Positions 7,072 through 14,668 of a DNA stretch of 64,000 nt are shown piece by piece (the first letter of the stretch is position 1; each line of letters opens with the position of its first letter). Source of the DNA: Paenibacillus agri (GTDB lineage: Bacteria; Bacillota; Bacilli; Paenibacillales; Paenibacillaceae); the NCBI RefSeq assembly GCF_013359945.1, contig NZ_JABWCS010000213.1, forward strand, positions 124,001 to 188,000, read 5' to 3'. Under the pieces are notes generated by a model, which was not told the DNA's origin, made no database searches, and was given only the letters and a program-made list of their open reading frames with translations. A program made the position numbers and the translations under genes.

Positions 7072-8427
7072 ATGAGCAACAATACACGGCAGCTCGCCCT
7101 GGGAGCGATGATGTTTTTTCCGGCGGGTGAGCATATTTCAAGCTGGAGACATCCCAGGTCTGAGGCCGAGGGGCTTCTGAGTTTCGATTATTACAAAAGA
7201 ATTGTGCAAACGGCGGAGCGTGGGCGATTCGACATGTTCTTCTATGCAGATGAGCTCTATGTCTGGGACCGTTTTGAATCGGGAGTTAGCCATTCTAACC
7301 ATATTCGGCCGGAGCCGTTCACCCTGCTGTCTGCACTGGCGGCGGTAACTAGCCATATTGGGCTGGCTGCAACCATCTCCACAACATATAACGATCCATA
7401 TCATATTGCGCGCAAGCTCGCAACGCTGGATCATTTCAGCGGCGGGCGGGCCGCATGGAATATTGTGACCTCTCAGACGGACGAGGAGGCCCGGAATTTC
7501 GGAAAGGAAAGACATTTGCAGCATGAGCTGCGATATGAACGGGCCAAGGAGTTTGTAGATGTTACTCAGGGACTCTGGGATAGTTGGGATGAGGATGCGC
7601 TGCTCTTTGACAAGGAAACTGGCTTTTTCGCAGATAAAGATAAGCTTCATAATCTGGATCATGAGGGCAAGCACTTTAAAGTCAAAGGCCCGTTGAATGT
7701 TTCTCGTCCGCCGCAAGGCTATCCGGTATTGATTCAGGCTGGAGCTTCTGAGGCGGGAAAAGAAGTGGCTGCCGCTACAGCTGAAGTTGTGTTCGCTCCT
7801 GGCGGCACGCTGGCTGAAGGCCAGGCGTTGTACGCAGATATCAAGGGCAGATTGGCTAAATACGGCCGTTCTCCGGATGATCTCAAAATCATGCCGGCTC
7901 TGATGCCCATCCTTGGAGACACCGAGGAGGAGGCGGCGGAACGCCTGGCTGAAGTGGAGAACCAGACCCCTGACCGGCTGGCACTGGATCTGTTGTCCCA
8001 TTACATTGGGGTGGACGTATCAGGTTATCCACTGGATGAACCACTGCCGTTTCTGCCGGAGGAAGAAGGGTTCAACCAGAGCAAATCTAGACTGCAAAGC
8101 ATCCGCGAGCTTCTAATCAATGAGGACCTAACACTCATACAAGTCGCAAAAAGGGTCACTACGAAGCGGGTATTCGCCGGCACGCCTGAACAGGTTGCCG
8201 ATTACATTGAAGCCTGGTTCACCGGTGGTGCTGCCGACGGCTTCAATATCGCTTTCCCGTATTTGCCGGGAGCGCTCGACGATTTCGTGGAGAAAGTCGT
8301 ACCGATTCTTCAGCAGAGAGGTCTGCTACGCCAGGAGTATGAAGGTACTACACTACGGGAACATCTGGGCTTCAGCAAGCCGGAAAGCCGATATGCTAAA
8401 ACGCCGGAAACCGTCACACCACAATGA
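7072..8427 (+). CDS. LLM-class flavin-dependent monooxygenase (NtaA/SnaA/DszA family)
   Basis: 451-residue luciferase-like enzyme of the NtaA/SnaA/DszA/DmoA group, which uses FMNH2 and O2 to attack aminocarboxylates or organosulfur compounds. Typical segments are an N-terminal HISSWRHP, ERGRFDMFFYADEL, SGGRAAWNIVTS, YPVLIQAGASEAGKEVAA (about residues 220-240) and a C-terminal VFAGTPEQVADYIEAWFTGGAADGFNI. The length is normal. The start ATG at 7072 follows GAGAGGGG. It lies between the transporter and the hydratase. No flavin reductase is adjacent. The role is inferred only: family members cleave C-S bonds (DszA) or oxidise dimethyl sulfide (DmoA), which would fit a pathway releasing a small sulfur compound. 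Confidence 0.85.
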   Translation: MSNNTRQLALGAMMFFPAGEHISSWRHPRSEAEGLLSFDYYKRIVQTAERGRFDMFFYADELYVWDRFESGVSHSNHIRPEPFTLLSALAAVTSHIGLAATISTTYNDPYHIARKLATLDHFSGGRAAWNIVTSQTDEEARNFGKERHLQHELRYERAKEFVDVTQGLWDSWDEDALLFDKETGFFADKDKLHNLDHEGKHFKVKGPLNVSRPPQGYPVLIQAGASEAGKEVAAATAEVVFAPGGTLAEGQALYADIKGRLAKYGRSPDDLKIMPALMPILGDTEEEAAERLAEVENQTPDRLALDLLSHYIGVDVSGYPLDEPLPFLPEEEGFNQSKSRLQSIRELLINEDLTLIQVAKRVTTKRVFAGTPEQVADYIEAWFTGGAADGFNIAFPYLPGALDDFVEKVVPILQQRGLLRQEYEGTTLREHLGFSKPESRYAKTPETVTPQ

Positions 8428-8452
8428 CAGAACAGCGAACTGAAAGCGGGGG

Positions 8453-10123
8453 ATGGCAGTGACAAGAATTACTGCGAAGAGAGGCGGAACACTGCGCTGC
8501 AAGGGCTGGAGGCAGGAAGCACTCTTGCGTATGCTGGAGAATGTGCTGGAGAACGGTGAGAACCAGAAGGAACTTATTGTGTATGCTTCGCTGGGAAAGG
8601 CGGCGCGGAACTGGCCCTCGTACAGGGCAATCGTGGAGACACTGAAGCAGTTGGAAGAGGATGAGACACTCGTCATCCAGTCCGGAAAGCCGATCGGTAT
8701 CTTCAAAACGCACCGTCAGGCACCGCTGGTTGTCATGGCGAACTGCAATCTCGTGGGACGCTGGGCGACCAGTGAGAACTTCTACGAGCTGCAGGACAAA
8801 GGGTTAATCATTTGGGGCGGGCTCACCGCAGCCGCCTGGCAGTACATAGGTTCACAGGGGGTTATCCAGGGAACCTATGAGATCTTTCAAAGTATTGCCC
8901 GGCTGCATTTTGGCGGCGATCTGCGTGGACGCTTCATATTGACCGCCGGGCTAGGCGGCATGGGCGGCGCGCAGCCGTTGGCTGGCAATATGGCGAATGC
9001 CGCTATTCTTTGTGTAGAGGTGGCGGAGGAGCGAATCGACAAGCGGATCGCGGCCGGTTACCTGCAGAGGAAGACAGACAGCCTCGACGAGGCGCTGTTC
9101 TGGATTAAGGAGGCGGTAACCAATGGCACGAGTATATCGGTCGGCCTGCTGGGCAATGCCGCCGATGTCTATCCGGAGCTGCTGCGACGGAGCGTACAGC
9201 CTGATGTTGTGACGGACCAGACGTCCGCACATGACCTGCTGTACGGATATATTCCGAGCGGCTATACACCGGCATCGGCTGCCGCGGCCCGCAAGGAGCG
9301 GCCGGCTGAGCTGCAAGCCGCAGCCGGAGCCTCCATCGCCAAGGAGGTCCAGGCGATGCTGGCGTTCAAGGAACGGGGGGCGGTTGTCTTTGACAACGGC
9401 AACAATATCCGTTCCCAGGCGGTGCAATACGGCGTGGATAACGCGTTTGATATTGATATTTTTACAGAGGCTTTTCTGCGTCCGCTGTTTGCAAGAGCAA
9501 TTGGACCGTTCCGCTGGGTAGCACTGAGCGGTGAAGCTGACGATATTCGAATCATCGATGATTATATCTTGAAGGAATTCAGCGACAATGAGATCGTCTC
9601 CAACTGGATCAAGCTTGCCAATACGTATGTTCCGTTCGAAGGACTGCCAGCCCGGATCGGCTGGTTCGGCCACCAGGATCGCAGCAAGCTGGCACTCGCG
9701 GTTAACCAGTTAGTACGCGAAGGTAAGCTTGCTGGTCCAGTGGCCTTCTCGCGTGACCATCTGGATGCTGGTGCTATGACGCATCCCAACATCATGACGG
9801 AGCGGATGAAGGATAGTAGCGATGCTATCTCTGATTGGCCGCTGCTGAACGCGATGTTGAACTGTTCGTCAATGGCTGATCTGGTGGCCATTCATTCCGG
9901 TGGGGGAGGATACTCCGGATATATGACCAGTGCAGGGGTTACGATTGTAGCTGACGGTACGGAGGCAAGCGATCTGCGTCTTCGTACTGCACTTGACAAC
10001 GATACAGGGATTGGCGTTCTTCGCTATGCAGATGCCGGTTACGACGAATCACTGGAAGAAGTGCAAGACAAAGGCATCGCCCGGATTGATACGACGCGCT
10101 ATGAGGCCATTCCAGCGGAATAA
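8453..10123 (+). CDS. urocanate hydratase homologue, probably (S-methyl-)thiourocanate hydratase
   Basis: 556 residues, the usual urocanase length. It keeps the NAD-binding region (ILTAGLGGMGGAQPLAGNMANA), GKAARNW, YIGSQGVIQGTYE and SDWPLLNAMLN. It departs from histidine-pathway HutU at landmark sites: the RICW motif carrying the conserved catalytic-region cysteine reads RIGW (Gly403), HHGGGVG reads HSGGGGY, and GRDHLD reads SRDHLD. Thiourocanate hydratase, first characterised from a Paenibacillus, and S-methyl-thiourocanate hydratase are homologues that differ from urocanase in the active site. The neighbouring lyase without MIO and the DUF917 protein support one of these roles. Typical hut companions (HutI, HutG) are absent. 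The start at 8453 is preceded only by a weak GCGGGG. Confidence 0.75.
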   Translation: MAVTRITAKRGGTLRCKGWRQEALLRMLENVLENGENQKELIVYASLGKAARNWPSYRAIVETLKQLEEDETLVIQSGKPIGIFKTHRQAPLVVMANCNLVGRWATSENFYELQDKGLIIWGGLTAAAWQYIGSQGVIQGTYEIFQSIARLHFGGDLRGRFILTAGLGGMGGAQPLAGNMANAAILCVEVAEERIDKRIAAGYLQRKTDSLDEALFWIKEAVTNGTSISVGLLGNAADVYPELLRRSVQPDVVTDQTSAHDLLYGYIPSGYTPASAAAARKERPAELQAAAGASIAKEVQAMLAFKERGAVVFDNGNNIRSQAVQYGVDNAFDIDIFTEAFLRPLFARAIGPFRWVALSGEADDIRIIDDYILKEFSDNEIVSNWIKLANTYVPFEGLPARIGWFGHQDRSKLALAVNQLVREGKLAGPVAFSRDHLDAGAMTHPNIMTERMKDSSDAISDWPLLNAMLNCSSMADLVAIHSGGGGYSGYMTSAGVTIVADGTEASDLRLRTALDNDTGIGVLRYADAGYDESLEEVQDKGIARIDTTRYEAIPAE

Positions 10124-10200
10124 CACAGTACGCAGTGCGTAGTGCGTAGTCTAATGTCCCAGCGCAGACATTGCATAATTGACACAAGGGGGAAATACAC
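10124..10200. other. short spacer with small direct repeats
   Basis: 77 bp between the hydratase and DUF917 genes contain TACGCAGTGCGTAGTGCGTAGT, a small overlapping direct and inverted repeat. AAGGGGGAA just before 10201 serves as the ribosome binding site. No promoter is obvious. Confidence 0.3.
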
Positions 10201-11343
10201 ATGCGTGAACTGACAAGAGATGATGTGGAAGCAGCGGTTAAAGGGGGCTCCGTATTCGCCAGCGGCGGCGGCGGGTGGGTCGATCATGGACTGGAGATCG
10301 GCCATGCCGCTCTTGGTCTTGGCCGGCCCAAGCTTTTGTCCATAGATGAACTGCCGGATGATGCGATCATTCTGACCTGTACGGCCATAGGTGCTCCGGC
10401 AGGCCGGGACTGGCAGATGCTCGGCAAAGATTACATCAAAGCGGTACAGCTTGTGATTGATAAATATGACGGTAAAGTTGCTGGAGTCATGACACCGCAA
10501 AATGGTATGTCCAGTACGATTAACGGCTGGCTGCCTGCGGCTGCGCTTGGTCTCGCAGTCATTGATGCCACTGGAGACATTCGCGCGCATCCTACTGGTA
10601 AAATGGGCTCGCTCGGCCTTGCGTCTTCCATTGATTACGAGACTATACAGGCTGTGGCCGGGGGCAATCCGGAGAACGGCAGCTACATTGAACTGGTGGT
10701 CAAAGGGACGCCAGCTCGAACTTCTAATATTCTGCGGACGGCCTCGGACATGGCGGGTGGATTCATTGCCGCTGCACGTCATCCACTACCAGCCAAGTAT
10801 ATCAAGGAGCATGCCGCAATCGGGGGCATTTCCATTGCTCTAGAGCTGGGCAGAACGATCTTGAAGGCTGAACCAGATGGACCAGAGGCTGTGCTGAAGG
10901 CAGTTGTTCGCAAGACGAAGGGCAAAATTCTTGGCAGAGGCACGGTGACTGCGAAGAACGTGCGCTATTCGGGCGCTTTTGACATCGGCACGATTGAAGT
11001 CGAAATTCCCAAGAAAACGCTGGTCCTTCATGTCATGAATGAATATATGGCTGTGGACGATCAGAAGGGCAAGCGTCTGACAACCTTCCCGGATGTTATT
11101 ACTACGTTCGATTTGCAGACGGGATTGCCGGTGAGTGTAGGTGACATAAGAGAGGGGATGGAGGTTGCTGTATTCTCCATCGATAAATCCAAGATTCCAC
11201 TCAGTTCCAGTGTAAAAGACCCTAGCGTGTATCCTGAGGTTGAAGAAGCGCTCGGTATTGACCTACAAAGCTATGCCTTCGACAAAGAGAAAAAGGAAAG
11301 TAAAGTGAAGAAGGAGAGTAAGGAGATAGAGGTTTATGCCTGA
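10201..11343 (+). CDS. DUF917 / S-methyl-thiohydantoin desulfurase-like protein
   Basis: 380-residue protein of the DUF917 family, recognisable by the N-terminal FASGGGGW and DDAIILTCTAIGAPAG, then VAGVMTPQNGMSSTINGWLPAAALGLAVIDATGDIRAHPTGKMGSLGL and a beta-rich C-terminal half. Families of this fold were first linked to hydantoin utilisation. As I recall, the domain has been renamed S-methyl-thiohydantoin desulfurase because a member hydrolyses the C-S bond of the thiohydantoin made from (S-methyl-)thiourocanate. That is exactly the product expected from the preceding hydratase. The C-terminus carries a lysine/glutamate-rich tail (KEKKESKVKKESKE). It overlaps the lyase gene by 8 bp. Confidence 0.8.
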   Translation: MRELTRDDVEAAVKGGSVFASGGGGWVDHGLEIGHAALGLGRPKLLSIDELPDDAIILTCTAIGAPAGRDWQMLGKDYIKAVQLVIDKYDGKVAGVMTPQNGMSSTINGWLPAAALGLAVIDATGDIRAHPTGKMGSLGLASSIDYETIQAVAGGNPENGSYIELVVKGTPARTSNILRTASDMAGGFIAAARHPLPAKYIKEHAAIGGISIALELGRTILKAEPDGPEAVLKAVVRKTKGKILGRGTVTAKNVRYSGAFDIGTIEVEIPKKTLVLHVMNEYMAVDDQKGKRLTTFPDVITTFDLQTGLPVSVGDIREGMEVAVFSIDKSKIPLSSSVKDPSVYPEVEEALGIDLQSYAFDKEKKESKVKKESKEIEVYA

Positions 11344-12940
11344 GGATACAGCAGTCTTTGGAACAGTAACTACGGGCGATCATGGAGTGGGCAGTCATTC
11401 AGTTAATGGGATTAATCACTTGATTCTGGATGGAGACAGCTTGAGTATCGAAGATGTTGACGGTGTAGCACGACAGCGTAGGCCTGTAGTGATTGCAGCA
11501 GAGGCCCGGGAGCGGCTGGAAGCAGCCCGTAAAGTGATTTTCGAGCTCGCTGCCGAAGGCGTGCCAGTCTATGGATTGAATCGGGGAGTGGGCTGGAACA
11601 AGGACAAGATCATTGACTCTGGTTATTTTGAAGCCTATAACCGCAACTTGCTGCTATCGCACAGTGCTGGCGTGCAGCCGGACGCACCGGAGGAAGTGGT
11701 CCGGGCAGTCATGCTGGCCCGGCTCAACGGCCTGCTGGCAGGCGCGACAGGCGCTCAGCCGGAAATTGCCGAGCGGTATGCTGAATTTCTGAACCTGGGG
11801 ATTCATCCGGTTCTGCCACTGCGTGGATCTGTGGGCGCAGCGGATATCACGACCATTTCGCATATTGGTCTGGCCATGATCGGCGAAGGGGAAGTCGATG
11901 TCGCCGGCCGCCGGTTACCTGCTCTTGAAGCACTTGCGGCAGCGGGTCTGGCACCGCTTAGTCTCGGTCCAAAGGACGGACTGGCCATTGTCAGCTCCAA
12001 TGCACTCTCTGCAGGTAATGGAGCCTTGGCACTGGTCGAAATTCGGGATCTATTGGAGGCCGCAGATTACGTCTACGCGTTGTCCCTGGAAGCCATTCGC
12101 GGGAACATCAGCCCGCTGGATGAATCAGTGCACCGCAAGCGACCGTTCCCAGGCCAGCTAGGAAGTCTGTCTCAGGTCCGGGCAGCGCTGAAGAACAGCG
12201 ATCTGTGGAGCGGATTTAATCCGGAATCACTCCAAGACCCGCTGAGCTTCCGGGATGCCTGCCAGATTCACGGAGCCGCCCGGGATGCTCTGGATTACAC
12301 GCGTCAGCAATTGGAGATTCATCTGAATAGCTCCGACGATAATCCTTGTGTCTTGACGGAAGAACGGCGCATCTTGTCCTGTGCCAACTATGATCCTGTC
12401 ACCTGGACGTTGGGGTTTGAAATGCTCGGCAGTGCTCTGCATCATGTGTCCAAAAGCTCTTGCTACCGGATGATCAAGCTTGGTGATCCTGGCTTTACGG
12501 GCTTGAGCCGGTTTTTGACTGCTGACCCAAGCCGCTCGATCGGCTTTTGCACAGTACAGAAAACTGCCGCCTCCCTGGATGCGGAGATTCGTCATCTCAG
12601 CAACCCGGTCTCTGCCGATTATATGTCGCTTGCTGGAGACATTGAAGATCATGCAGCTAACTCCCCTTATGTCGTCTCCAAGCTTCGGGAGATCGCTGAC
12701 CGCTTAGCTTACATTCTGGCAATCGAAGCTCTTCATGCCGCTCAAGCCATTGACCTTCGTGGCGGTTTGCGCTTGGGTGAGGGTACCGGAGCTGGCTATG
12801 AACTGCTGCGTTCTGAAATACCTTTCCTGTCCGAGGACCGCAATCAGACTGTGGATATCGAACGGGCTTACCACCTGTTTAAGGATGGTAAATGGCTCAA
12901 TGCAGTGAAAAATAAATTGAGTAATCATATTAATAATTAA
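11336..12940 (+). CDS. aromatic amino acid lyase homologue without the MIO triad, probable ergothionase-type lyase
   Basis: 534-residue member of the histidine/phenylalanine ammonia-lyase superfamily. It keeps the Tyr loop (YGLNRGVGW, Y79), LQDPLSFRDACQIHGAARD and NSSDDNP. At the site where HAL has GSVGASGDLAPLAH it reads GSVGAADITTISH (residues 164-176), so the Ala-Ser-Gly that cyclises to the MIO electrophile is missing. Ergothionase, which eliminates trimethylamine from ergothioneine to give thiourocanate, belongs to this fold and is reported to work without MIO, because a trimethylammonium group is already a good leaving group. The co-transcribed OpuC-type importer and hydratase homologue match that reaction. 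The start ATG at 11336 lies within the end of the DUF917 gene. Confidence 0.75.
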   Translation: MPEDTAVFGTVTTGDHGVGSHSVNGINHLILDGDSLSIEDVDGVARQRRPVVIAAEARERLEAARKVIFELAAEGVPVYGLNRGVGWNKDKIIDSGYFEAYNRNLLLSHSAGVQPDAPEEVVRAVMLARLNGLLAGATGAQPEIAERYAEFLNLGIHPVLPLRGSVGAADITTISHIGLAMIGEGEVDVAGRRLPALEALAAAGLAPLSLGPKDGLAIVSSNALSAGNGALALVEIRDLLEAADYVYALSLEAIRGNISPLDESVHRKRPFPGQLGSLSQVRAALKNSDLWSGFNPESLQDPLSFRDACQIHGAARDALDYTRQQLEIHLNSSDDNPCVLTEERRILSCANYDPVTWTLGFEMLGSALHHVSKSSCYRMIKLGDPGFTGLSRFLTADPSRSIGFCTVQKTAASLDAEIRHLSNPVSADYMSLAGDIEDHAANSPYVVSKLREIADRLAYILAIEALHAAQAIDLRGGLRLGEGTGAGYELLRSEIPFLSEDRNQTVDIERAYHLFKDGKWLNAVKNKLSNHINN

Positions 12941-13289
12941 CTGTATTAATAGATTGATTATTGTTTTGATCTATATTTTTCAAAATGATGATTCAAGGAG
13001 ATTGAAGTCTTCCTAAATGAATGGCATCAAATGCTCACTTGAGGCAGGCCGGAGCGCCTGCTATAACATCAATCAGCGCTGAATAGAACAACGCCATTTT
13101 TCAGGGAAAAAGAATTGTAGGACTGACAGCCGGGCTGCCCTTTTCGGGGAAGTTCCGGTTTTTTGTGTTTATTCTCGTAAACTTAAGAATTTCCCGAATG
13201 TTTTGATCGTAACTTTCTTATTTGCTTCCACTAAGATCACTCCGTAACTCTCTATGTCTGTGATATAATCTCAATTCAGAAAATTAGAT
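12941..13289. other. intergenic region after the catabolic operon
   Basis: 349 bp with no gene. It contains the operon terminator (listed) and, at 13263-13268, a TATAAT-like box just before the decayed GNAT gene. Confidence 0.5.
13130..13164 (+). terminator. probable terminator of the catabolic operon
   Basis: CCGGGCTGCCC (13130-13140) and GGGGAAGTTCCGG (13146-13158) form an imperfect hairpin followed by a run of T. It lies about 190 bp after the lyase stop. Confidence 0.45.
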
Positions 13290-13613
13290 TTGGAGTTAGA
13301 AGAGGTACGATCTCTCAAGCGTTTGGGCTGGGAAAGAAAAATCACTTGGAGTAAGTATCTTCAAACGGGAAGTTTGTCAAAACCGTATAAGCTTCTCGTC
13401 ATAGGAGATAATAATAAAATTATACAGGGAGCAATCGCGTATAAATACGAAGAGGGATTTGTTTATGGCGAACTTCCCGGAAGCGCTCCTGTCAATCGTC
13501 ACAACAATCCTTTAAGAGCGTTTACTAATATATTATTAGATAAAGCTTGCCGGAAAAGTTTCGAAGCTGGATTTGATGGTTTTATTTGTTTAAGCCAAGA
13601 GGTTCCTCCCTAA
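13290..13613 (+). pseudogene. truncated GNAT-like gene ending in a miniature element
   Basis: A 107-codon open stretch resembles the middle of a GNAT-type acetyltransferase family (LVIGDNNKIIQGAIAYK, ELPGSAPVNRHNN, ACRKSFEAGFDGFICLS). As I recall that family, a conserved AKTxLI segment and the C-terminus should follow; here the frame stops at 13611-13613. That TAA is formed by the first bases of the terminal repeat of the miniature element at 13611-13814. The frame begins at a TTG with no clear Shine-Dalgarno sequence, and no ATG is present back to the previous stop, so the N-terminus also looks eroded. The missing C-terminal part is not found downstream of the element. It is probably a non-functional remnant. 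Confidence 0.5.
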
Positions 13614-13814
13614 TTAACAGCATTTTTGTACCTTATTTTTCTTGAAAATAATCAAATAAGGTAAATAAGGTAAATAAGGGTATTTTTGTATCTTACTTTT
13701 CGAAAAAGCACGCCGGATGGGGTATTGTGGAGGATTTAAGATACAATATTGCACTTAATCTCCATCACCCCTTAGTTGCGGCGAATATAAGGTACGAAAA
13801 TGCCGTTAATTACA
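13611..13814 (+). mobile_element. MITE-like element, copy 1
   Basis: A 204-bp AT-rich non-coding element with terminal inverted repeats of about 26 bp: TAATTAACAGCATTTTTG at the left end matches the complement of the right end, TAATTAACGGCATTTTCG, and both continue with TACCTTAT. The interior also aligns with the reverse complement of 32193-32386, sharing AAATAAGG repeats, AAAAAGCACGC, GATTTAAG and GCACTTAATC. There is no coding capacity, so mobility would need a transposase in trans. No clear target-site duplication was seen. Confidence 0.75.
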
Positions 13815-14065
13815 CTTCTATCCTTCTTGTATAAGCTCTCTTTTTTCTGGCTATGTTTGGTTTTATATGTGTTCTATGATAAACTGAAACGGATGTTTCC
13901 ATGGATGAAGTTAGAATAGGCATGCATGATTTCATCCAAAACTACAACAATCAAATGCTGGTGAAGTAAATATATAGGGATGCGATAAACGCATTCCTTT
14001 TTGTTTGGAACAAGAATGATTCATTCTTTAATATCCTCATAACCACATGAAGCAGGAGGTAAATG
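13815..14065. other. intergenic region with a possible gene remnant and terminator
   Basis: About 250 bp after the miniature element. A 23-codon reading frame at 13901-13969 (ending HDFIQNYNNQMLVK) is followed directly by a hairpin with GGGATGCG (13977-13984), CGCATTCC (13990-13997) and a T5 run. This suggests the tail of a lost gene; the ending vaguely recalls transposase C-termini but is too short to assign. Confidence 0.3.
13977..14002 (+). terminator. intrinsic terminator of an unidentified gene remnant
   Basis: GGGATGCG / CGCATTCC stem (one G-U pair), 5-base loop ATAAA, then TTTTT. Confidence 0.55.
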
Positions 14066-14587
14066 ATGACAAGAAATATTGTTCACGTTCCTTACGGCTA
14101 CGAGCCTCCAGTCGAGCAGCGTAAAGGCACTCTAATTTTCTACGATTCTTTTGAGCACATCCAAGATTCGGAACTTGCAGCTGCGGCTAAGACCGCTACT
14201 GATCGTAAGTTCACCAAACTGGTGCTCTATCCTCTGCATGAGGAGACCGTGCGCCGTTTGTCCAAAGAGCCAGTCCAAGCTTTTTACAAGCGGGAGGATC
14301 GTCTGCATGAATGGAAGAGAGAACAGGGCGTGTCCTTCATAACGGTTGAAGGCTGGGAAGGAAAGAGGAAGAAATATACGCCGCTAGATTCCGCGCTTCG
14401 TCATTTGACGGAGAGGTATCCGGCTCCGCATTTTTTATATCTGACACCGGATATGGCGAACCAATTCGCCTCGTTTTCCTCTTTTGAAGAGTGGATTGTG
14501 AAAGTTCGCCTGCTCTTGGCGGAAGCGCCGGCATTTATCCATCCGCGTCTGGAGAAGTATCGCCATCGCTGGGACGTAGCCGAATAA
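14066..14587 (+). CDS. conserved-type protein of unknown function (173 aa)
   Basis: I do not recognise a family. The protein is soluble, basic and aromatic-rich, with no signal peptide or membrane segment. Its opening NIVHVPYGYEPPVEQRKGTLIFYDSFEHI is followed by a helical, charged middle (RRLSKEPVQAFYKREDRLHEWKREQ) and a C-terminal FASFSSFEEWIVKVRLLLAEAPAF. AGGAGGT at 14054-14060 is two bases from the first ATG (14063) and five from the second (14066), so the second is preferred. It is convergent with the DUF4395 gene and separated from it by a shared terminator. It is a real gene by codon pattern and ribosome binding site; no function is offered. Confidence 0.75.
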   Translation: MTRNIVHVPYGYEPPVEQRKGTLIFYDSFEHIQDSELAAAAKTATDRKFTKLVLYPLHEETVRRLSKEPVQAFYKREDRLHEWKREQGVSFITVEGWEGKRKKYTPLDSALRHLTERYPAPHFLYLTPDMANQFASFSSFEEWIVKVRLLLAEAPAFIHPRLEKYRHRWDVAE

Positions 14588-14607
14588 TATACTGAAGTTA
14601 CATCAAA

Positions 14608-14659
14608 TAAACCCCGGTCAGAATTATGGAATCGTGTCCATAACTCCGTCCGGGGTTTC
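14608..14659. terminator. bidirectional terminator between convergent genes
   Basis: AAACCCCGG and CCGGGGTTT form the base of a long hairpin, with inner pairing TTATGGA/TCCATAA. It has A-rich and T-rich flanks and serves the rightward gene ending at 14587 and the leftward gene ending at 14669. Confidence 0.75.
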
Positions 14660-14668
14660 TGTTATGAC

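Noticed and set aside
10124-10200. Repeat cluster TACGCAGTGCGTAGTGCGTAGT as a possible small array or attachment site
   Set aside because: Only two or three overlapping 7-base repeats and no second copy in the window; probably chance.
8453-12940. Ordinary histidine utilisation (hut) operon, because urocanase and ammonia-lyase homologues are adjacent
   Set aside because: The MIO triad is absent from the lyase, the urocanase motifs RICW and HHGGGVG are altered, HutI and HutG are missing, and the transporter is of betaine type.
13901-13969. IS3-type transposase tail (HDFIQNYNNQMLVK)
   Set aside because: Only 23 codons with an upstream stop; the resemblance is too short. Recorded only as part of an intergenic note with its terminator.
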